A stretch of 64,000 bases of DNA from DATACQ01 sp036555515 (GTDB lineage Bacteria; Desulfobacterota; Binatia; UBA9968): positions 1 to 64,000 of the forward strand of contig DATBLC010000023.1 in NCBI GenBank assembly GCA_036555515.1, in the 5' to 3' direction. The position numbers and the translations under genes are program-made. Positions 1 to 7,757 of this stretch are shown here, piece by piece (within the stretch, counting starts at the first letter, position 1; every line of letters starts with the position of its first letter). The notes under the pieces were generated by a model. It made no database searches. It saw only the letters and a list, made by a program, of their open reading frames with translations, and was not told where the DNA came from.

Positions 1-178
1 GAGAGCGCGGGCACAGGAGCGCAAAGGTTGTTTTCAGGCCCTGCCGGCGGGCATTTCCACCTATGGAGAGGACGGGGTGGTGGCCGGTAAGGCAGAAAAC
101 CATTGACCGCGATCGGAAGGGCTCGCCTCTCGGTCGCACACTAACGACATAGTCTCTAAATAACGAACTCATTAGTAA
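1..178. repeat. 178-bp dispersed repeat, copy A (inverted relative to copy B)
   Basis: This stretch is the reverse complement of 12854..13031 with no gaps and, by hand alignment, 7 mismatches (about 96% identity). It begins 7 bases past the stop codon of the minus-strand gene ending at 186. Copy B begins 2 bases past the stop of a LigB-like gene and has the same orientation relative to its gene. An internal hairpin has arms gaccgcga / tcgcggtc; copy A carries one stem mismatch. No ORF or transposase is visible. The copy may continue beyond the window start, so its outer end is unknown. Confidence 0.85.
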
Positions 179-185
179 TAGCAGT

Positions 186-641
186 TTACCTCGCGGTCGC
201 AGAAATCGATAAGACCAACACACCGCCCTCATGGGGCGGCCCGCCCAGGATAAAATTGCCGCCATTAATCAGGCGCACGGTGGTTTCAAGCTGCGGCTTG
301 TCGCCTTGCTTGAGTTGCACTCGCAAGCCGAGCTGGTTGTTGGTGACTTCCTGCGGTCGCACCGTGAGTACCCGTCCACCGGGAATTTCGAAGTTGGCGT
401 TGCCTTGCCAGCGCGCGGTCTGGGTTTCTTCTTTCAACAAACGGTAGGAGCGGTAGTTTAAGGCCTTGAGCTGTTTTTCCAACGGCGCCAAGCGCGCGTC
501 GAACTCATCGCCCTGTTTGCTCGCGGAGATCGTCTTGATTGTGATCTGGACCGATTGAAAACTTTTGTCGGCAGCAATTACGCTTATCGCTGCCGAGCAT
601 AGAAAAAAACTAAAAAGCAGGGCCTTTATCGTTAGTTTCAC
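186..641 (-). CDS. small exported protein of the ECF sigma operon, function unknown
   Basis: A 151-residue protein starting at a GTG inside the 3' end of the anti-sigma gene (32-nt overlap); the longer upstream reading lacks any signal sequence. The N-terminus is a typical Sec signal peptide: KLTIKA, a hydrophobic stretch to about residue 22, then AAD. The mature part is beta-rich, has no Cys, and contains LEKQLKALNYRSYRLLKEE and GGRVLTVRPQE. I do not recognise the family. Its position as third gene of a sigma/anti-sigma operon suggests an envelope protein tied to that stress circuit, which is inference. The 178-bp repeat begins just downstream. Confidence 0.7.
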   Translation of the reverse strand: MKLTIKALLFSFFLCSAAISVIAADKSFQSVQITIKTISASKQGDEFDARLAPLEKQLKALNYRSYRLLKEETQTARWQGNANFEIPGGRVLTVRPQEVTNNQLGLRVQLKQGDKPQLETTVRLINGGNFILGGPPHEGGVLVLSISATAR

Positions 642-1152
642 CGGCTGCCTCGTCTTCGCTATCTGGATTCTGATAGAGCCAGATGACGGTGGTTCTGCTC
701 TCATACTCGCGCAAAAGCGCAACGTTGCGTCCGTAGGCGTCGATAGATTCGACAGCGGCAAAGTTATTGCGCGGCACTCCCACACCCCAGCCGGGCAAGA
801 TCGACTGGAAGTATAGAGCACCGATCAGTAAAACGATAACCGCTGGAACCGCCCAGGCAAACGACGGCGCGCGAAAAAATGGCCCGGCCCGTTCAGCCAG
901 ATCGGCGTACCAGGGTCGCTGCGCCGCGATCCGTTGCTGCAGGCCCCGCCAAAAGGGCTCCGTGTCGAGGCGGAATTCCTCGGACTCAAAGACGCCTATC
1001 ATCGCCCGATTGAGTTTTTCCAATTGACGCCGCTCCTCGGCACAGACCAGGCAAGTTTCGAGATGCGACCCAACGGCGTCGGCTTCGGCGCCCGATAGTT
1101 CGCCGTCAAGCCACGCGCTGATAGATTCTCTGGTATCCACGCAGGTTTTCAT
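610..1152 (-). CDS. anti-sigma factor with zinc-finger (zf-HC2) domain
   Basis: A 180-residue membrane anti-sigma factor. The N-terminal cytoplasmic part (about residues 1-70) contains HLETCLVC, the H-x3-C-x2-C signature of zinc-binding anti-sigma domains. One membrane helix follows around residues 100-118 (WAVPAVIVLLIGALYF), then a short periplasmic tail. The start at 1152 gives an ATGA overlap with the sigma-factor stop, so the two are probably translationally coupled. By family knowledge it binds and inactivates the ECF sigma factor encoded just upstream. The tail is rich in acidic residues near its end (SEDEAAGE). The reading frame can be extended 25 codons upstream, but that part lies wholly inside the sigma gene. 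Confidence 0.87.
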   Translation of the reverse strand: MKTCVDTRESISAWLDGELSGAEADAVGSHLETCLVCAEERRQLEKLNRAMIGVFESEEFRLDTEPFWRGLQQRIAAQRPWYADLAERAGPFFRAPSFAWAVPAVIVLLIGALYFQSILPGWGVGVPRNNFAAVESIDAYGRNVALLREYESRTTVIWLYQNPDSEDEAAGETNDKGPAF

Positions 1153-1706
1153 AGAAACGCTCGCAATTTTTCCTGCAACTTTTTTCGCGCATAGTGGAGG
1201 CGGCTCATCACCGTGCCTTCGGAACAATCCAATATCTCCCCGATGTCTTTATATGATAACCCCTCCAATATCCTTAAGACAATCACCGCTCGGTGCTCTG
1301 GTGTTAAGTCGTTAATTGCCTGAATCAATTTGGCTCTTAGTTCCTTGTCGTGAACGTCGGCAAACGGATCTTTTGCGACTTCGTTGCGTTCTTCCATGAC
1401 GCCATCCATCGATTCCCGAAAATCCAACGGATTCCTTTTTTGCCGTCGCTGGGCGTCGATTGCGATGTTGACCGCAATTCGGTAAAGCCATGTGTAAAAC
1501 GTCGACCCGCCCTGAAAGCTCTTGATCTTCCGATAGGCGCGAAAAAAAGTTTCCTGCGCGACCTCCAAGGCGTCTTCTCGGTTGCGGAGCAGTCCTAGAA
1601 TCACCATGAAGACTTTCTGTTGATACCGCGTTACGAGCTCCTGAAAGGCGCTCATGTCGCCGGCTTGGCACTTCTGGACCAATTCCCAGTCGCTTACTTC
1701 GACCAC
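1149..1706 (-). CDS. rpoE: RNA polymerase ECF sigma factor, RpoE-like
   Basis: A 185-residue group 4 sigma-70 protein. Region 2 spans roughly residues 20-90 (ALEVAQETFFRAYRKI, then TWLYRIAVNIAIDAQRR, typical of -10 recognition). Region 4 spans about 125-180 (LTPEHRAVIVLRILEGLSYKDIGEILDCSEGTVMSRLHYARK broken by normal loops), the helix-turn-helix for the -35. It is the first gene of a three-gene unit with a zinc anti-sigma factor and a secreted protein, the usual ECF arrangement. The symbol is by family; the exact ECF subgroup cannot be told from sequence reading alone. The 155-nt gap to the divergent gene at 1862 should hold its promoter, but I could not pick a convincing ECF-type site. Confidence 0.93.
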   Translation of the reverse strand: MVEVSDWELVQKCQAGDMSAFQELVTRYQQKVFMVILGLLRNREDALEVAQETFFRAYRKIKSFQGGSTFYTWLYRIAVNIAIDAQRRQKRNPLDFRESMDGVMEERNEVAKDPFADVHDKELRAKLIQAINDLTPEHRAVIVLRILEGLSYKDIGEILDCSEGTVMSRLHYARKKLQEKLRAFL

Positions 1707-1861
1707 ATTAGGCCTGTCTTTTAGACGCGGTTTTCGGTAGTTTATTCAGCTAACCGAAGTACTTATTGGCGGAATCTTGAAATCCTCGTCGATTACCATA
1801 AAATTGCCTTGATTTCATTAAAAATTCCCTCACGGCTTCCACGGCAGTTAAGGAAATATTC

Positions 1862-2878
1862 ATGCTGGTCCAATGTCCAAAATGCAAGACGACCTATAAA
1901 GTCTCCGATGAATTGGTCAAAGGTGCGGCGCCATCTTTTCGCTGCTCGCGCTGCAAGCATACCTTCGAACTCGAAGTCGAGCCGGAAATCGCCGCCGAGG
2001 CTTCTACCACCGGCGCGGATCAAACGAGTGACAATCCCGAGATGGCTTTTATCTTTGAGCCGACCACCCGGTCGGAGCCGGAATCATCCCGCGAAGAGTC
2101 CATCCCCGAGTCCGAACGCTCAATAGACAAAAAGACGACCGTCCACGATAAAAGCGTAAAGGAGTCTAAAAAGTCCGATGGCAAGGGTAAGGATGCAACA
2201 GCCTTTACCATCGCTGCCACCACTGCGGTTGCGAAAGATAATATACCGGCAGGACCAAGCGTGGAGATCCGGTCCTCCCACAGCGATTCCTCCGAGCGGG
2301 AGACCAACGATAATGTCTTAACCATCGAGCCCTATCGCGGCCAACCGGCCTCGCTCACGCCTTTTCTGAGCCTTTTTGGCTTGCTCGTCATTCTGTTTGC
2401 TTTCTTGCTGGCGTATCAAAAAACCCACCCTGTCGACTCAGAAAAGTGGGTACGCAGCATTCCCTTCGTGGGGCACTCGGTCGTGCGTAATGACCACGTG
2501 AAAAACGGTGTTCTGCTCAAATCCGTCGAAACGAAGTACCAGAGCCTGCAGGGAAGTCGCGAGGTCGTGGTGCTTACCGGCGTGGCGGTAAATCAAAATC
2601 CGGTGATGATCCGCAATGTCCAGCTTGCGGGGCGGCTATACGATCACGAGGGCAAAGAAATCGAGCGCCAGACGATGTGGATCGGCAACGCCATTTCGTC
2701 GCAGATCATTCGTGGCATGACCGCCCAAGACGTAACCGATCTCCAGCGTTTAAAGCCGCTGAAAACATTTGAAATTCCCTCTGGAGATTCCGTACCCTTC
2801 GCGATCGTCTTTCTGCGCTCGGGCAAACAGGTCAAGGACGCGCGTTGCGAGGTGTTGTCCGCCGAGGCGGACGCCTGA
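1862..2878 (+). CDS. zinc-ribbon (MJ0042-type) membrane protein with DUF3426-like C-terminus
   Basis: A 338-residue protein. Residues 1-37 form an MJ0042-type zinc ribbon with CPKC at 5-8 and CSRC at 28-31. A long polar, Ser/Glu/Lys-rich linker follows to about 160. One membrane helix lies at about 163-187 (FLSLFGLLVILFAFLLAY), then an extracytoplasmic beta-rich domain of the DUF3426 kind (VVLTGVAVNQNPVMIRNVQL, IEIPSG-like strands). Proteins of this layout occur in Proteobacteria, often near envelope genes, with no settled function. It is divergent from the ECF operon and convergent with tatA. Confidence 0.8.
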   Translation: MLVQCPKCKTTYKVSDELVKGAAPSFRCSRCKHTFELEVEPEIAAEASTTGADQTSDNPEMAFIFEPTTRSEPESSREESIPESERSIDKKTTVHDKSVKESKKSDGKGKDATAFTIAATTAVAKDNIPAGPSVEIRSSHSDSSERETNDNVLTIEPYRGQPASLTPFLSLFGLLVILFAFLLAYQKTHPVDSEKWVRSIPFVGHSVVRNDHVKNGVLLKSVETKYQSLQGSREVVVLTGVAVNQNPVMIRNVQLAGRLYDHEGKEIERQTMWIGNAISSQIIRGMTAQDVTDLQRLKPLKTFEIPSGDSVPFAIVFLRSGKQVKDARCEVLSAEADA

Positions 2879-2901
2879 CGGGAGCGGGAAAAGCCCGGTC
2901 G

Positions 2902-2975
2902 AATTCGTGCTCGTCGCTCGTGCCCGTTTCTCGTATTCGGACGAGCACGAACCACGAACACGAGTAACGAATACG
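2902..2975. repeat. inverted short-unit repeat, family IV (TTCGTGCTCGT type)
   Basis: Left arm has reiterated cgtgctcg / gctcgtg / ctcgtattcg; right arm has the inverse, cgagcacgaa / cacgaacacgag / cgaatacg. Together they can form a long imperfect hairpin. It lies in the gap between the convergent genes ending at 2878 and 3040, where it could also end transcription, though no T-run follows. It resembles in design the GTTCAA repeats elsewhere in the window but uses another unit. Confidence 0.7.
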
Positions 2976-3039
2976 GCGCGCCGCACCTCTGAGATCTCAT
3001 TGAGCAGACCACACAGCCTTCAACAGTCTGCTAGAATGG

Positions 3040-3228
3040 CTATTTGCTGTCCGAGCGCTTCTTCGACTGATCCGGCGTGATGTCAATTTCATCAGGCTCG
3101 CGCAAGGCCTTTTTGAATTTCCTGATGGCGGATCCGAAACTTCCGCCGAGATCGGGTAAGCGGCGATTAAAAAACAGGACCACGACGGCAAGAATTATCA
3201 ACAACTCGCCGAGACCTAGGCCAAACAT
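3040..3228 (-). CDS. tatA: twin-arginine translocase subunit TatA/E
   Basis: A 62-residue Tat pore subunit. It has the family layout: short N-terminus MFGLGLGELL, one membrane helix (about residues 5-21, IILAVVVLFF), the hinge RRLPDLGGSFG, and an amphipathic helix with the conserved GSAIRKFKKAL. A charged tail follows. An upstream start five codons earlier is possible, but the ATG at 3228 has gaaggag five bases before it and fits the family. TatB and TatC are not in the window. It is divergent from the TonB-like gene, leaving a 93-base shared promoter region (3229-3321). Confidence 0.93.
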   Translation of the reverse strand: MFGLGLGELLIILAVVVLFFNRRLPDLGGSFGSAIRKFKKALREPDEIDITPDQSKKRSDSK

Positions 3229-3321
3229 CTCTGCTCCTTCCACAAATTCGGTTAGGCGGATGACATGCGCCCGCCGATTTCCTCGGTTGCCGCTGTTATC
3301 CTGATCCGATATTATATCTAG

Positions 3322-4167
3322 GTGCGGTTCGAGAACATATCTTACCCTTGTTTTTTACTTTCGCTGGCGGTGCATTTGGCTCTAGTTCCCCTGCTCTGGC
3401 GCAAGCCGTTTGCGGCCAGTCCACCGTTTGAACCAATCTCCGTTTCGTTTCTGCCGGGCTCGATACCCATCGACCGGGAAAAAACCCTGACCGCGCCGCC
3501 TTTGCCGTCGCGGCGCCAGCGAGAACCGGCGCCAGCAAAACGGCTCAAACGCGCGCCAGTCGTCACGAAAAAATCGGTTCCGCCGGTGCCCCAACCGGAA
3601 TTTCTAGATTTACCGCTGCCGCCTCAACTAGCGGCGCGCACTGAACAGCCCCCCGAGACTCAAGAGCGATCAGCCATAGTCGAAGATCGGCCGCGAAATG
3701 ATCAGGCAAGCATCAAGCGCGGCGCCGGGCAAGGGGAAACCTCGATCTTTCAAAAGGACAGCTCGGCAAAACCCGCCGGAAAGCCACAACTGCTGCCGGG
3801 CTTTCGCGATTTGGCGTCATACAATCGCCCGATTCCGCTTAATACCCAGGACCCGATACTGGCGCCGTTTACGAAAAAAATCGAAAGCTGGATCGAAGCC
3901 CAGTGGCAGTACCCCGACCTGGCCAAGCACTATGGACTGCAGGGAAAAGTCACGGTGGAGTTTACGGTCTTGCAAGACGGCCATATCGACCTGCTCTCGG
4001 TGGTGCGCTCGTCTGGCTCCAATTTGCTCGACGACGAAGCGGTACGCGCCATCAAGGCTGCGGCACCGTTTCCCCCCATCCCGCGATCCATAGCCGCGAA
4101 TCGCCTGCGCATCATCGCCGGCTTCACTTACCTGAACAACCGCGTCGCGTTCACCAATAATCCGTAA
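3322..4167 (+). CDS. tonB: TonB family energy transducer
   Basis: A 281-residue periplasm-spanning protein with a GTG start. A membrane anchor lies at about residues 8-26 (CFLLSLAVHLALVPLLW). A Pro-rich, Arg-rich linker covers about 30-170, with repeated Pro-Pro and Pro-Ala pairs. The C-terminal TonB domain (about 195-275) shows YPDLAKHYGLQGKVTVEFTV, the DGHI turn, SSG and AAPFPPIP. By family it couples the inner-membrane proton gradient to outer-membrane receptors. ExbB/ExbD and receptors are not nearby. The symbol is a family label; TonB-domain proteins of other systems look alike. Confidence 0.85.
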   Translation: MRFENISYPCFLLSLAVHLALVPLLWRKPFAASPPFEPISVSFLPGSIPIDREKTLTAPPLPSRRQREPAPAKRLKRAPVVTKKSVPPVPQPEFLDLPLPPQLAARTEQPPETQERSAIVEDRPRNDQASIKRGAGQGETSIFQKDSSAKPAGKPQLLPGFRDLASYNRPIPLNTQDPILAPFTKKIESWIEAQWQYPDLAKHYGLQGKVTVEFTVLQDGHIDLLSVVRSSGSNLLDDEAVRAIKAAAPFPPIPRSIAANRLRIIAGFTYLNNRVAFTNNP

Positions 4168-4187
4168 TCTCGCGAGCCACTTGCCGG

Positions 4188-4239
4188 GTCAAAGTTCGAG
4201 GTTCCCAACTTTGAACCCTGAACGGGAAACCTTGAACCC
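4188..4239. repeat. GTTCAA-type repeat, family II (fragment)
   Basis: Short units gtcaaagttcgag, ggttccc, then actttgaacc, ctgaacggg, ccttgaaccc sit after the tonB stop. The pattern, gttcaa units flipping to ttgaac units, matches the better copies at 45810 and 56252. Its right end runs into the transposon end at 4235. Confidence 0.5.
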
Positions 4240-4391
4240 GGATTCCGCAGTTAAAGAGGAATCCAGAAGCGAGGTGGAACATTGGAGTAGCGAAGGCGTC
4301 CAACTGTGAAATTTCAAAGTCATTTTGCGCTTGCGCACTTCGTTGTTACGAGCTTTAACCTTCCCTCGAAACACCACTGCTCGATGTCTGC
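4235..4391. mobile_element. left end of the MITE/IS found complete at 43681 (fragment)
   Basis: About 157 bases align with 43681..43840 at roughly 80-85% identity with small gaps, from the terminal inverted repeat acccggattccgca to cgatgtctgc. Beyond 4391 similarity stops abruptly, and group II intron sequence begins. The second terminal repeat is absent here, so the element is truncated. Confidence 0.8.
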
Positions 4392-4524
4392 ATCGTGTCG
4401 CGGTAGGAACCTCCCTCGCGAGCGGTCCCCCGCATAGATCCGGACGTGCAGACTCAGGCTCGACCTCGTTCGGTGGCTTCGTTGGTACTACGGGTCTGTC
4501 CGACCTCCCCTCTCCGTGCATCAT
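4392..4524 (-). pseudogene. ltrA: group II intron reverse transcriptase, N-terminal fragment
   Basis: About 44 codons from the ATG at 4524 carry the RT leader motif SDRPVVPTKPPNE and then CGGPLAREVPTATRCR, which corresponds to the EGRGLAKGN...RTQSR stretch of intact proteins. After 4392 the frame continues into unrelated MITE sequence. No YADD catalytic domain remains. Confidence 0.7.
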
Positions 4525-4885
4525 CGGTGTGCGTCCTTGGACTTTCCGATGTGGTCTGTGATTTCCTCTCTCACAGACCGACACGGGATCTCCCGGTTTC
4601 CGCTCAAGGTGCTTGCATGCATGCATAGGGTCTTAGACCGCGCCAGGTCCAAAAGCGTCTCGCCATGGCGACGCCTCCAGTGTTGCCTTCCGCTTAGTTC
4701 AACAACGTCGGCACCCAGGAGTGACCCCACCGCTTGCGCGATGGTGGTTCAATTTCGCGGCTCGATACCTCGCCTGCATGTACCCCTGTCAACGCTTCAC
4801 CTTCGCCCTTGCGGTCGAAGGTACATGACTCGGAGCCAGTGTGGGCTACTCCTCACTGTATGAAACTCTCATTCACAACACCTTG
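4392..4885 (-). mobile_element. group II intron 5' remnant (domain I region) with truncated maturase start
   Basis: Read on the minus strand from about 4885, the sequence has the look of the 5' half of bacterial group II introns: gtgaatgagagtttcatac near the start, cgagtcatgtacc, ggtgaagcgttgacagggg, tcctgggtgccgacgttgtt. An ORF start at 4524 then encodes GEGRSDRPVVPTKPPNE, very like the N-terminus of intron reverse transcriptases. The coding similarity ends at about 4392, where MITE sequence takes over, so all RT and maturase domains and intron domains V-VI are missing. The upstream flank has a gccgg-taaag-ccggc hairpin (about 4886-4902), the kind of site some introns enter next to. The exact 5' splice site is uncertain. 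Confidence 0.75.
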
Positions 4886-4933
4886 CCGGCTTTACCGGCG
4901 CATCTGAAACTTGAACTTTGGACGGAGAATTCG

Positions 4934-6385
4934 TCACTCGCCTTCAGTCTTTTGAGGCTCCCACCTAAGCACCGGCTTGCGTGCAGCGCGCGCCTCATCG
5001 AGCCTAGACACGGGGGTCGTATGCGGGGCAGTCTTGACGAGCTGGGGATTTTCCCGAGCTTCTTGGGCGATGGCGATCATCGCCTCGATGAACTCGTCGA
5101 GGGTTTCCGGCGTTTCGGTTTCCGTCGGCTCGATCATCAAAGCGCCGTGCACCACCAGCGGAAAATAAATGGTCGGCGGGTGACAGCCGTAGTCCAAAAG
5201 CCGCTTGGCGATGTCCAGCGTGCTCACGCCCTGCTTCTGCTGAATGCGGTCGGTAAAGATGCATTCGTGCATGCAAGGCTGGTCGTAGGCGATCTGGTAA
5301 TACTTCTCCAACCGCTTGCGTACGTAGTTGGCATTGAGCAATGCCATTCGGCTGACCTCTTCTAAACCGTCGGCTCCCAACGAGATGATATAGGCATAGG
5401 CTTTGACCAGGACGCCAAAGTTTCCGAAGAATGAACGCACGCGGCCGATGGACTTGGGGTAATCTTCGACTAATTTATACCTCTCACCGATTTTTTCGAT
5501 GCGCGGCGCGGGCAGATAATCGCGCAACGCGTTTTTCACTCCCACGGGCCCCGCCCCCGGCCCGCCACCGCCGTGGGGCGTCGAAAAAGTTTTGTGTAGA
5601 TTCATATGGAGCACGTCCACGTCCATATGACCGGGCTTGGCGATGCCCATGAGAGCATTCAGATTGGCGCCATCCAGATAAACCAATCCACCCTTGGCGT
5701 GCACCGCCGCGCAGACCGCTTCGATGTTTTTCTCGAAAAGGCCGAGGGTGTTCGGATTAGTAATCATCAAAGCCGCCACATCTTCGTCCATCAACCTGGC
5801 CACCGTTGGCGCGTCGATCACGCCCTGGTCCTTGGAAGAAATCTGGATCACGTCATAGCCGCATAATGTCGAACTGGCAGGGTTCGTTCCGTGGGCCGTA
5901 TCGGGCACGATGATATTCTTGCGCGGATTGCCGCGCTCGGTCAGATAGGCACGGATGAGCATCAGCCCGGTCAGTTCCCCCTGCGCGCCCGCCGCCGGTT
6001 GGGCGCTCACTGCGTCCATACCGCTGACTTCCGCCAACATCGCTTCCAGCTCGTAGATCAATTGCAGGGCTCCCTGCAAGAGTTCGCCCGGCGCCAACGG
6101 GTGAATTTGCGCGAAGCCCGGCAAGCGCGCCACCACCTCGTTGACCTTAGGATTGTATTTCATCGTGCAGGAACCAAGCGGATAAAACTGCCCTTCGATG
6201 CCGAAGTTACGCTGGGAGAGAAGGGTGAAATGGCGCAACGTTTCCAGCTCGCCCAGCTCGGGAAATCCGGCGATTTCATCGCGCAGCAACGCTGCGGAAA
6301 TATGCCCGGCAGCCCCAGCGCCCTCCTCGGGCCAGAACAGCGCGCTGCGCCCCGGCGACCCGCCTTCAAAAATTAGTCGCGGCAT
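4934..6385 (-). CDS. gcvPB: glycine dehydrogenase (decarboxylating) subunit 2
   Basis: A 483-residue PLP-dependent P-protein subunit of the glycine cleavage system. It shows the PLP-lysine loop LHMNLHKTFSTPHGGGGPGAG (broken here for length only) at about residues 260-280, and AHGTNPASS, typical of GcvPB. With subunit 1 it decarboxylates glycine and passes the aminomethyl group to GcvH. I chose the ATG at 6385 (MPRLIFEGGSPGR), the family's usual beginning. A TTG at 6424 would overlap gcvPA by 23 nt and has a distant aggag upstream, so a longer form is possible. It is the last gene of the folD-gcvT-gcvH-gcvPA-gcvPB operon. Confidence 0.96.
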   Translation of the reverse strand: MPRLIFEGGSPGRSALFWPEEGAGAAGHISAALLRDEIAGFPELGELETLRHFTLLSQRNFGIEGQFYPLGSCTMKYNPKVNEVVARLPGFAQIHPLAPGELLQGALQLIYELEAMLAEVSGMDAVSAQPAAGAQGELTGLMLIRAYLTERGNPRKNIIVPDTAHGTNPASSTLCGYDVIQISSKDQGVIDAPTVARLMDEDVAALMITNPNTLGLFEKNIEAVCAAVHAKGGLVYLDGANLNALMGIAKPGHMDVDVLHMNLHKTFSTPHGGGGPGAGPVGVKNALRDYLPAPRIEKIGERYKLVEDYPKSIGRVRSFFGNFGVLVKAYAYIISLGADGLEEVSRMALLNANYVRKRLEKYYQIAYDQPCMHECIFTDRIQQKQGVSTLDIAKRLLDYGCHPPTIYFPLVVHGALMIEPTETETPETLDEFIEAMIAIAQEARENPQLVKTAPHTTPVSRLDEARAARKPVLRWEPQKTEGE

Positions 6386-6401
6386 AGCGGCCCTGTTACG
6401 C

Positions 6402-7748
6402 TTAGTCGGAGAGGTCTCTGACAAGCCGGTCGATCTCCTCTTTTTCGTTCATCTCGGTCACGCACACTAATAGGGCACCGGGCAGCTCCGGATACCACTG
6501 GCCCAAGGCAATGCCTGGAACGATTTTGTTCGCGGCACAGCGCTTTTCTAAGCGCGCCAGATCGCGCGTCCGGATGACGAACTCATTGAAAAACGGACCG
6601 GTAAAACAACTTGCGAGCCCAGCCTCATTAATGAGACGCGCGTGGGTGTCATGGGCTCGAGCAACGTTGACCTCGGCGATGCGCCGTAGGCCGGTCCTGC
6701 CGAGCAGCGAAAGATACACTGTCGCCGCCGTAGTGCAGAGAGTCTGGCTAGTGCAAATATTCGAGGTCGCGTTCTCCCGGCGGATATGCTGTTCCCTCGT
6801 CGCCAGCGTAAGCACGAAGCCGCGCCGTCCTTCGCTGTCTACGGTCTCGCCGACCAGGCGGCCGGGCAAGTTGCGCATGATTTTTTTTTGCGCGGTAAAA
6901 AATCCAAAGGCCGGCCCGCCGAGACTCATGGGCACACCGAGACTTTGCCCTTCTCCCACCGCGATTTCGACGCCGTACGCCCCCGGCGGTTTAAGCAGCC
7001 CTAGAGCAAGTGGTTCAGTGGTCACGCTGATCAATTGCGCGCCGGCGCGCGCGCACGCACGCTGGAGCGCCGAAAGATCTTCGATGACGCCAAAGAAATT
7101 GGGATAACCGACGACGGCGCACATGGCCCGGTCATCGAGCAGAGTCGCGAGCCGCTCCACATCCGTCGCGCCGTCGGTGGCGAAGGGAACTTCGATCAAT
7201 TCGACGTCGCCGAGGTTCTTCAAATAAGTCGCGATGACGGCACGATACTGCGGATGGAGCGCTCGTGACAGCAACACGCGGCGCCGTGGCTGCCGCTGAA
7301 CGCGGCGCGACATCAGTACTGCTTCCGCAGCGGCGGAGGCGCCATCGTAAACGCCAGCGTTGGAGACTTCCATGCCCGTGAGCTGGCACATGAGTGTTTG
7401 AAATTCGTAAAGGACCTGCAGCGTTCCCTGGCTGACTTCCGGCTGATAGGGCGTGTAGGACGTGAGAAACTCGGAGCGCGAAATCACCGCGTCGACGGCG
7501 CTCGGGATGAAATGCTGGTAGACGCCACCGCCCAGGAAAAAAGACCACTCCGTGGCCGCGGCGTTCTTCGACGCCAACTTTGCCAGCCGCTTTTTGACCG
7601 CCGGTTCGGTAAGCCCTGGCGGCAGAGCAATCGTCGCGCGGGCGCGCAGCGAGTGCGGGATATGTTCGTAGAGCTGGTCGACCCGTTCTAGGCCGATGGC
7701 CTCGAGCATTCGCTCTTGATCCAGCTCCGTCTGGGGAGTGTAACGCAT
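6402..7748 (-). CDS. gcvPA: glycine dehydrogenase (decarboxylating) subunit 1
   Basis: A 448-residue subunit of the two-chain P-protein. The N-terminus MRYTPQTELDQERMLEAIGL and internal GGGVYQHFIPSAVDAVISRSEF-type region (about 70-90), SYTPYQPEVSQGTLQ and GMEVSNAGVYDGASA are GcvPA signatures. It supports PLP binding by subunit 2 as a heterotetramer. It starts 9 bases after gcvH, within the same operon. The C-terminus ends NEKEEIDRLVRDLSD. Confidence 0.96.
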   Translation of the reverse strand: MRYTPQTELDQERMLEAIGLERVDQLYEHIPHSLRARATIALPPGLTEPAVKKRLAKLASKNAAATEWSFFLGGGVYQHFIPSAVDAVISRSEFLTSYTPYQPEVSQGTLQVLYEFQTLMCQLTGMEVSNAGVYDGASAAAEAVLMSRRVQRQPRRRVLLSRALHPQYRAVIATYLKNLGDVELIEVPFATDGATDVERLATLLDDRAMCAVVGYPNFFGVIEDLSALQRACARAGAQLISVTTEPLALGLLKPPGAYGVEIAVGEGQSLGVPMSLGGPAFGFFTAQKKIMRNLPGRLVGETVDSEGRRGFVLTLATREQHIRRENATSNICTSQTLCTTAATVYLSLLGRTGLRRIAEVNVARAHDTHARLINEAGLASCFTGPFFNEFVIRTRDLARLEKRCAANKIVPGIALGQWYPELPGALLVCVTEMNEKEEIDRLVRDLSD

Positions 7749-7757
7749 GCGCCGAAG

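Noticed and set aside
4516..4863. Plus-strand peptide reading MHHRCASLDFPMWS... as a gene
   Set aside because: It lies antisense to group II intron RNA sequence; such peptides are common false calls in intron remnants.
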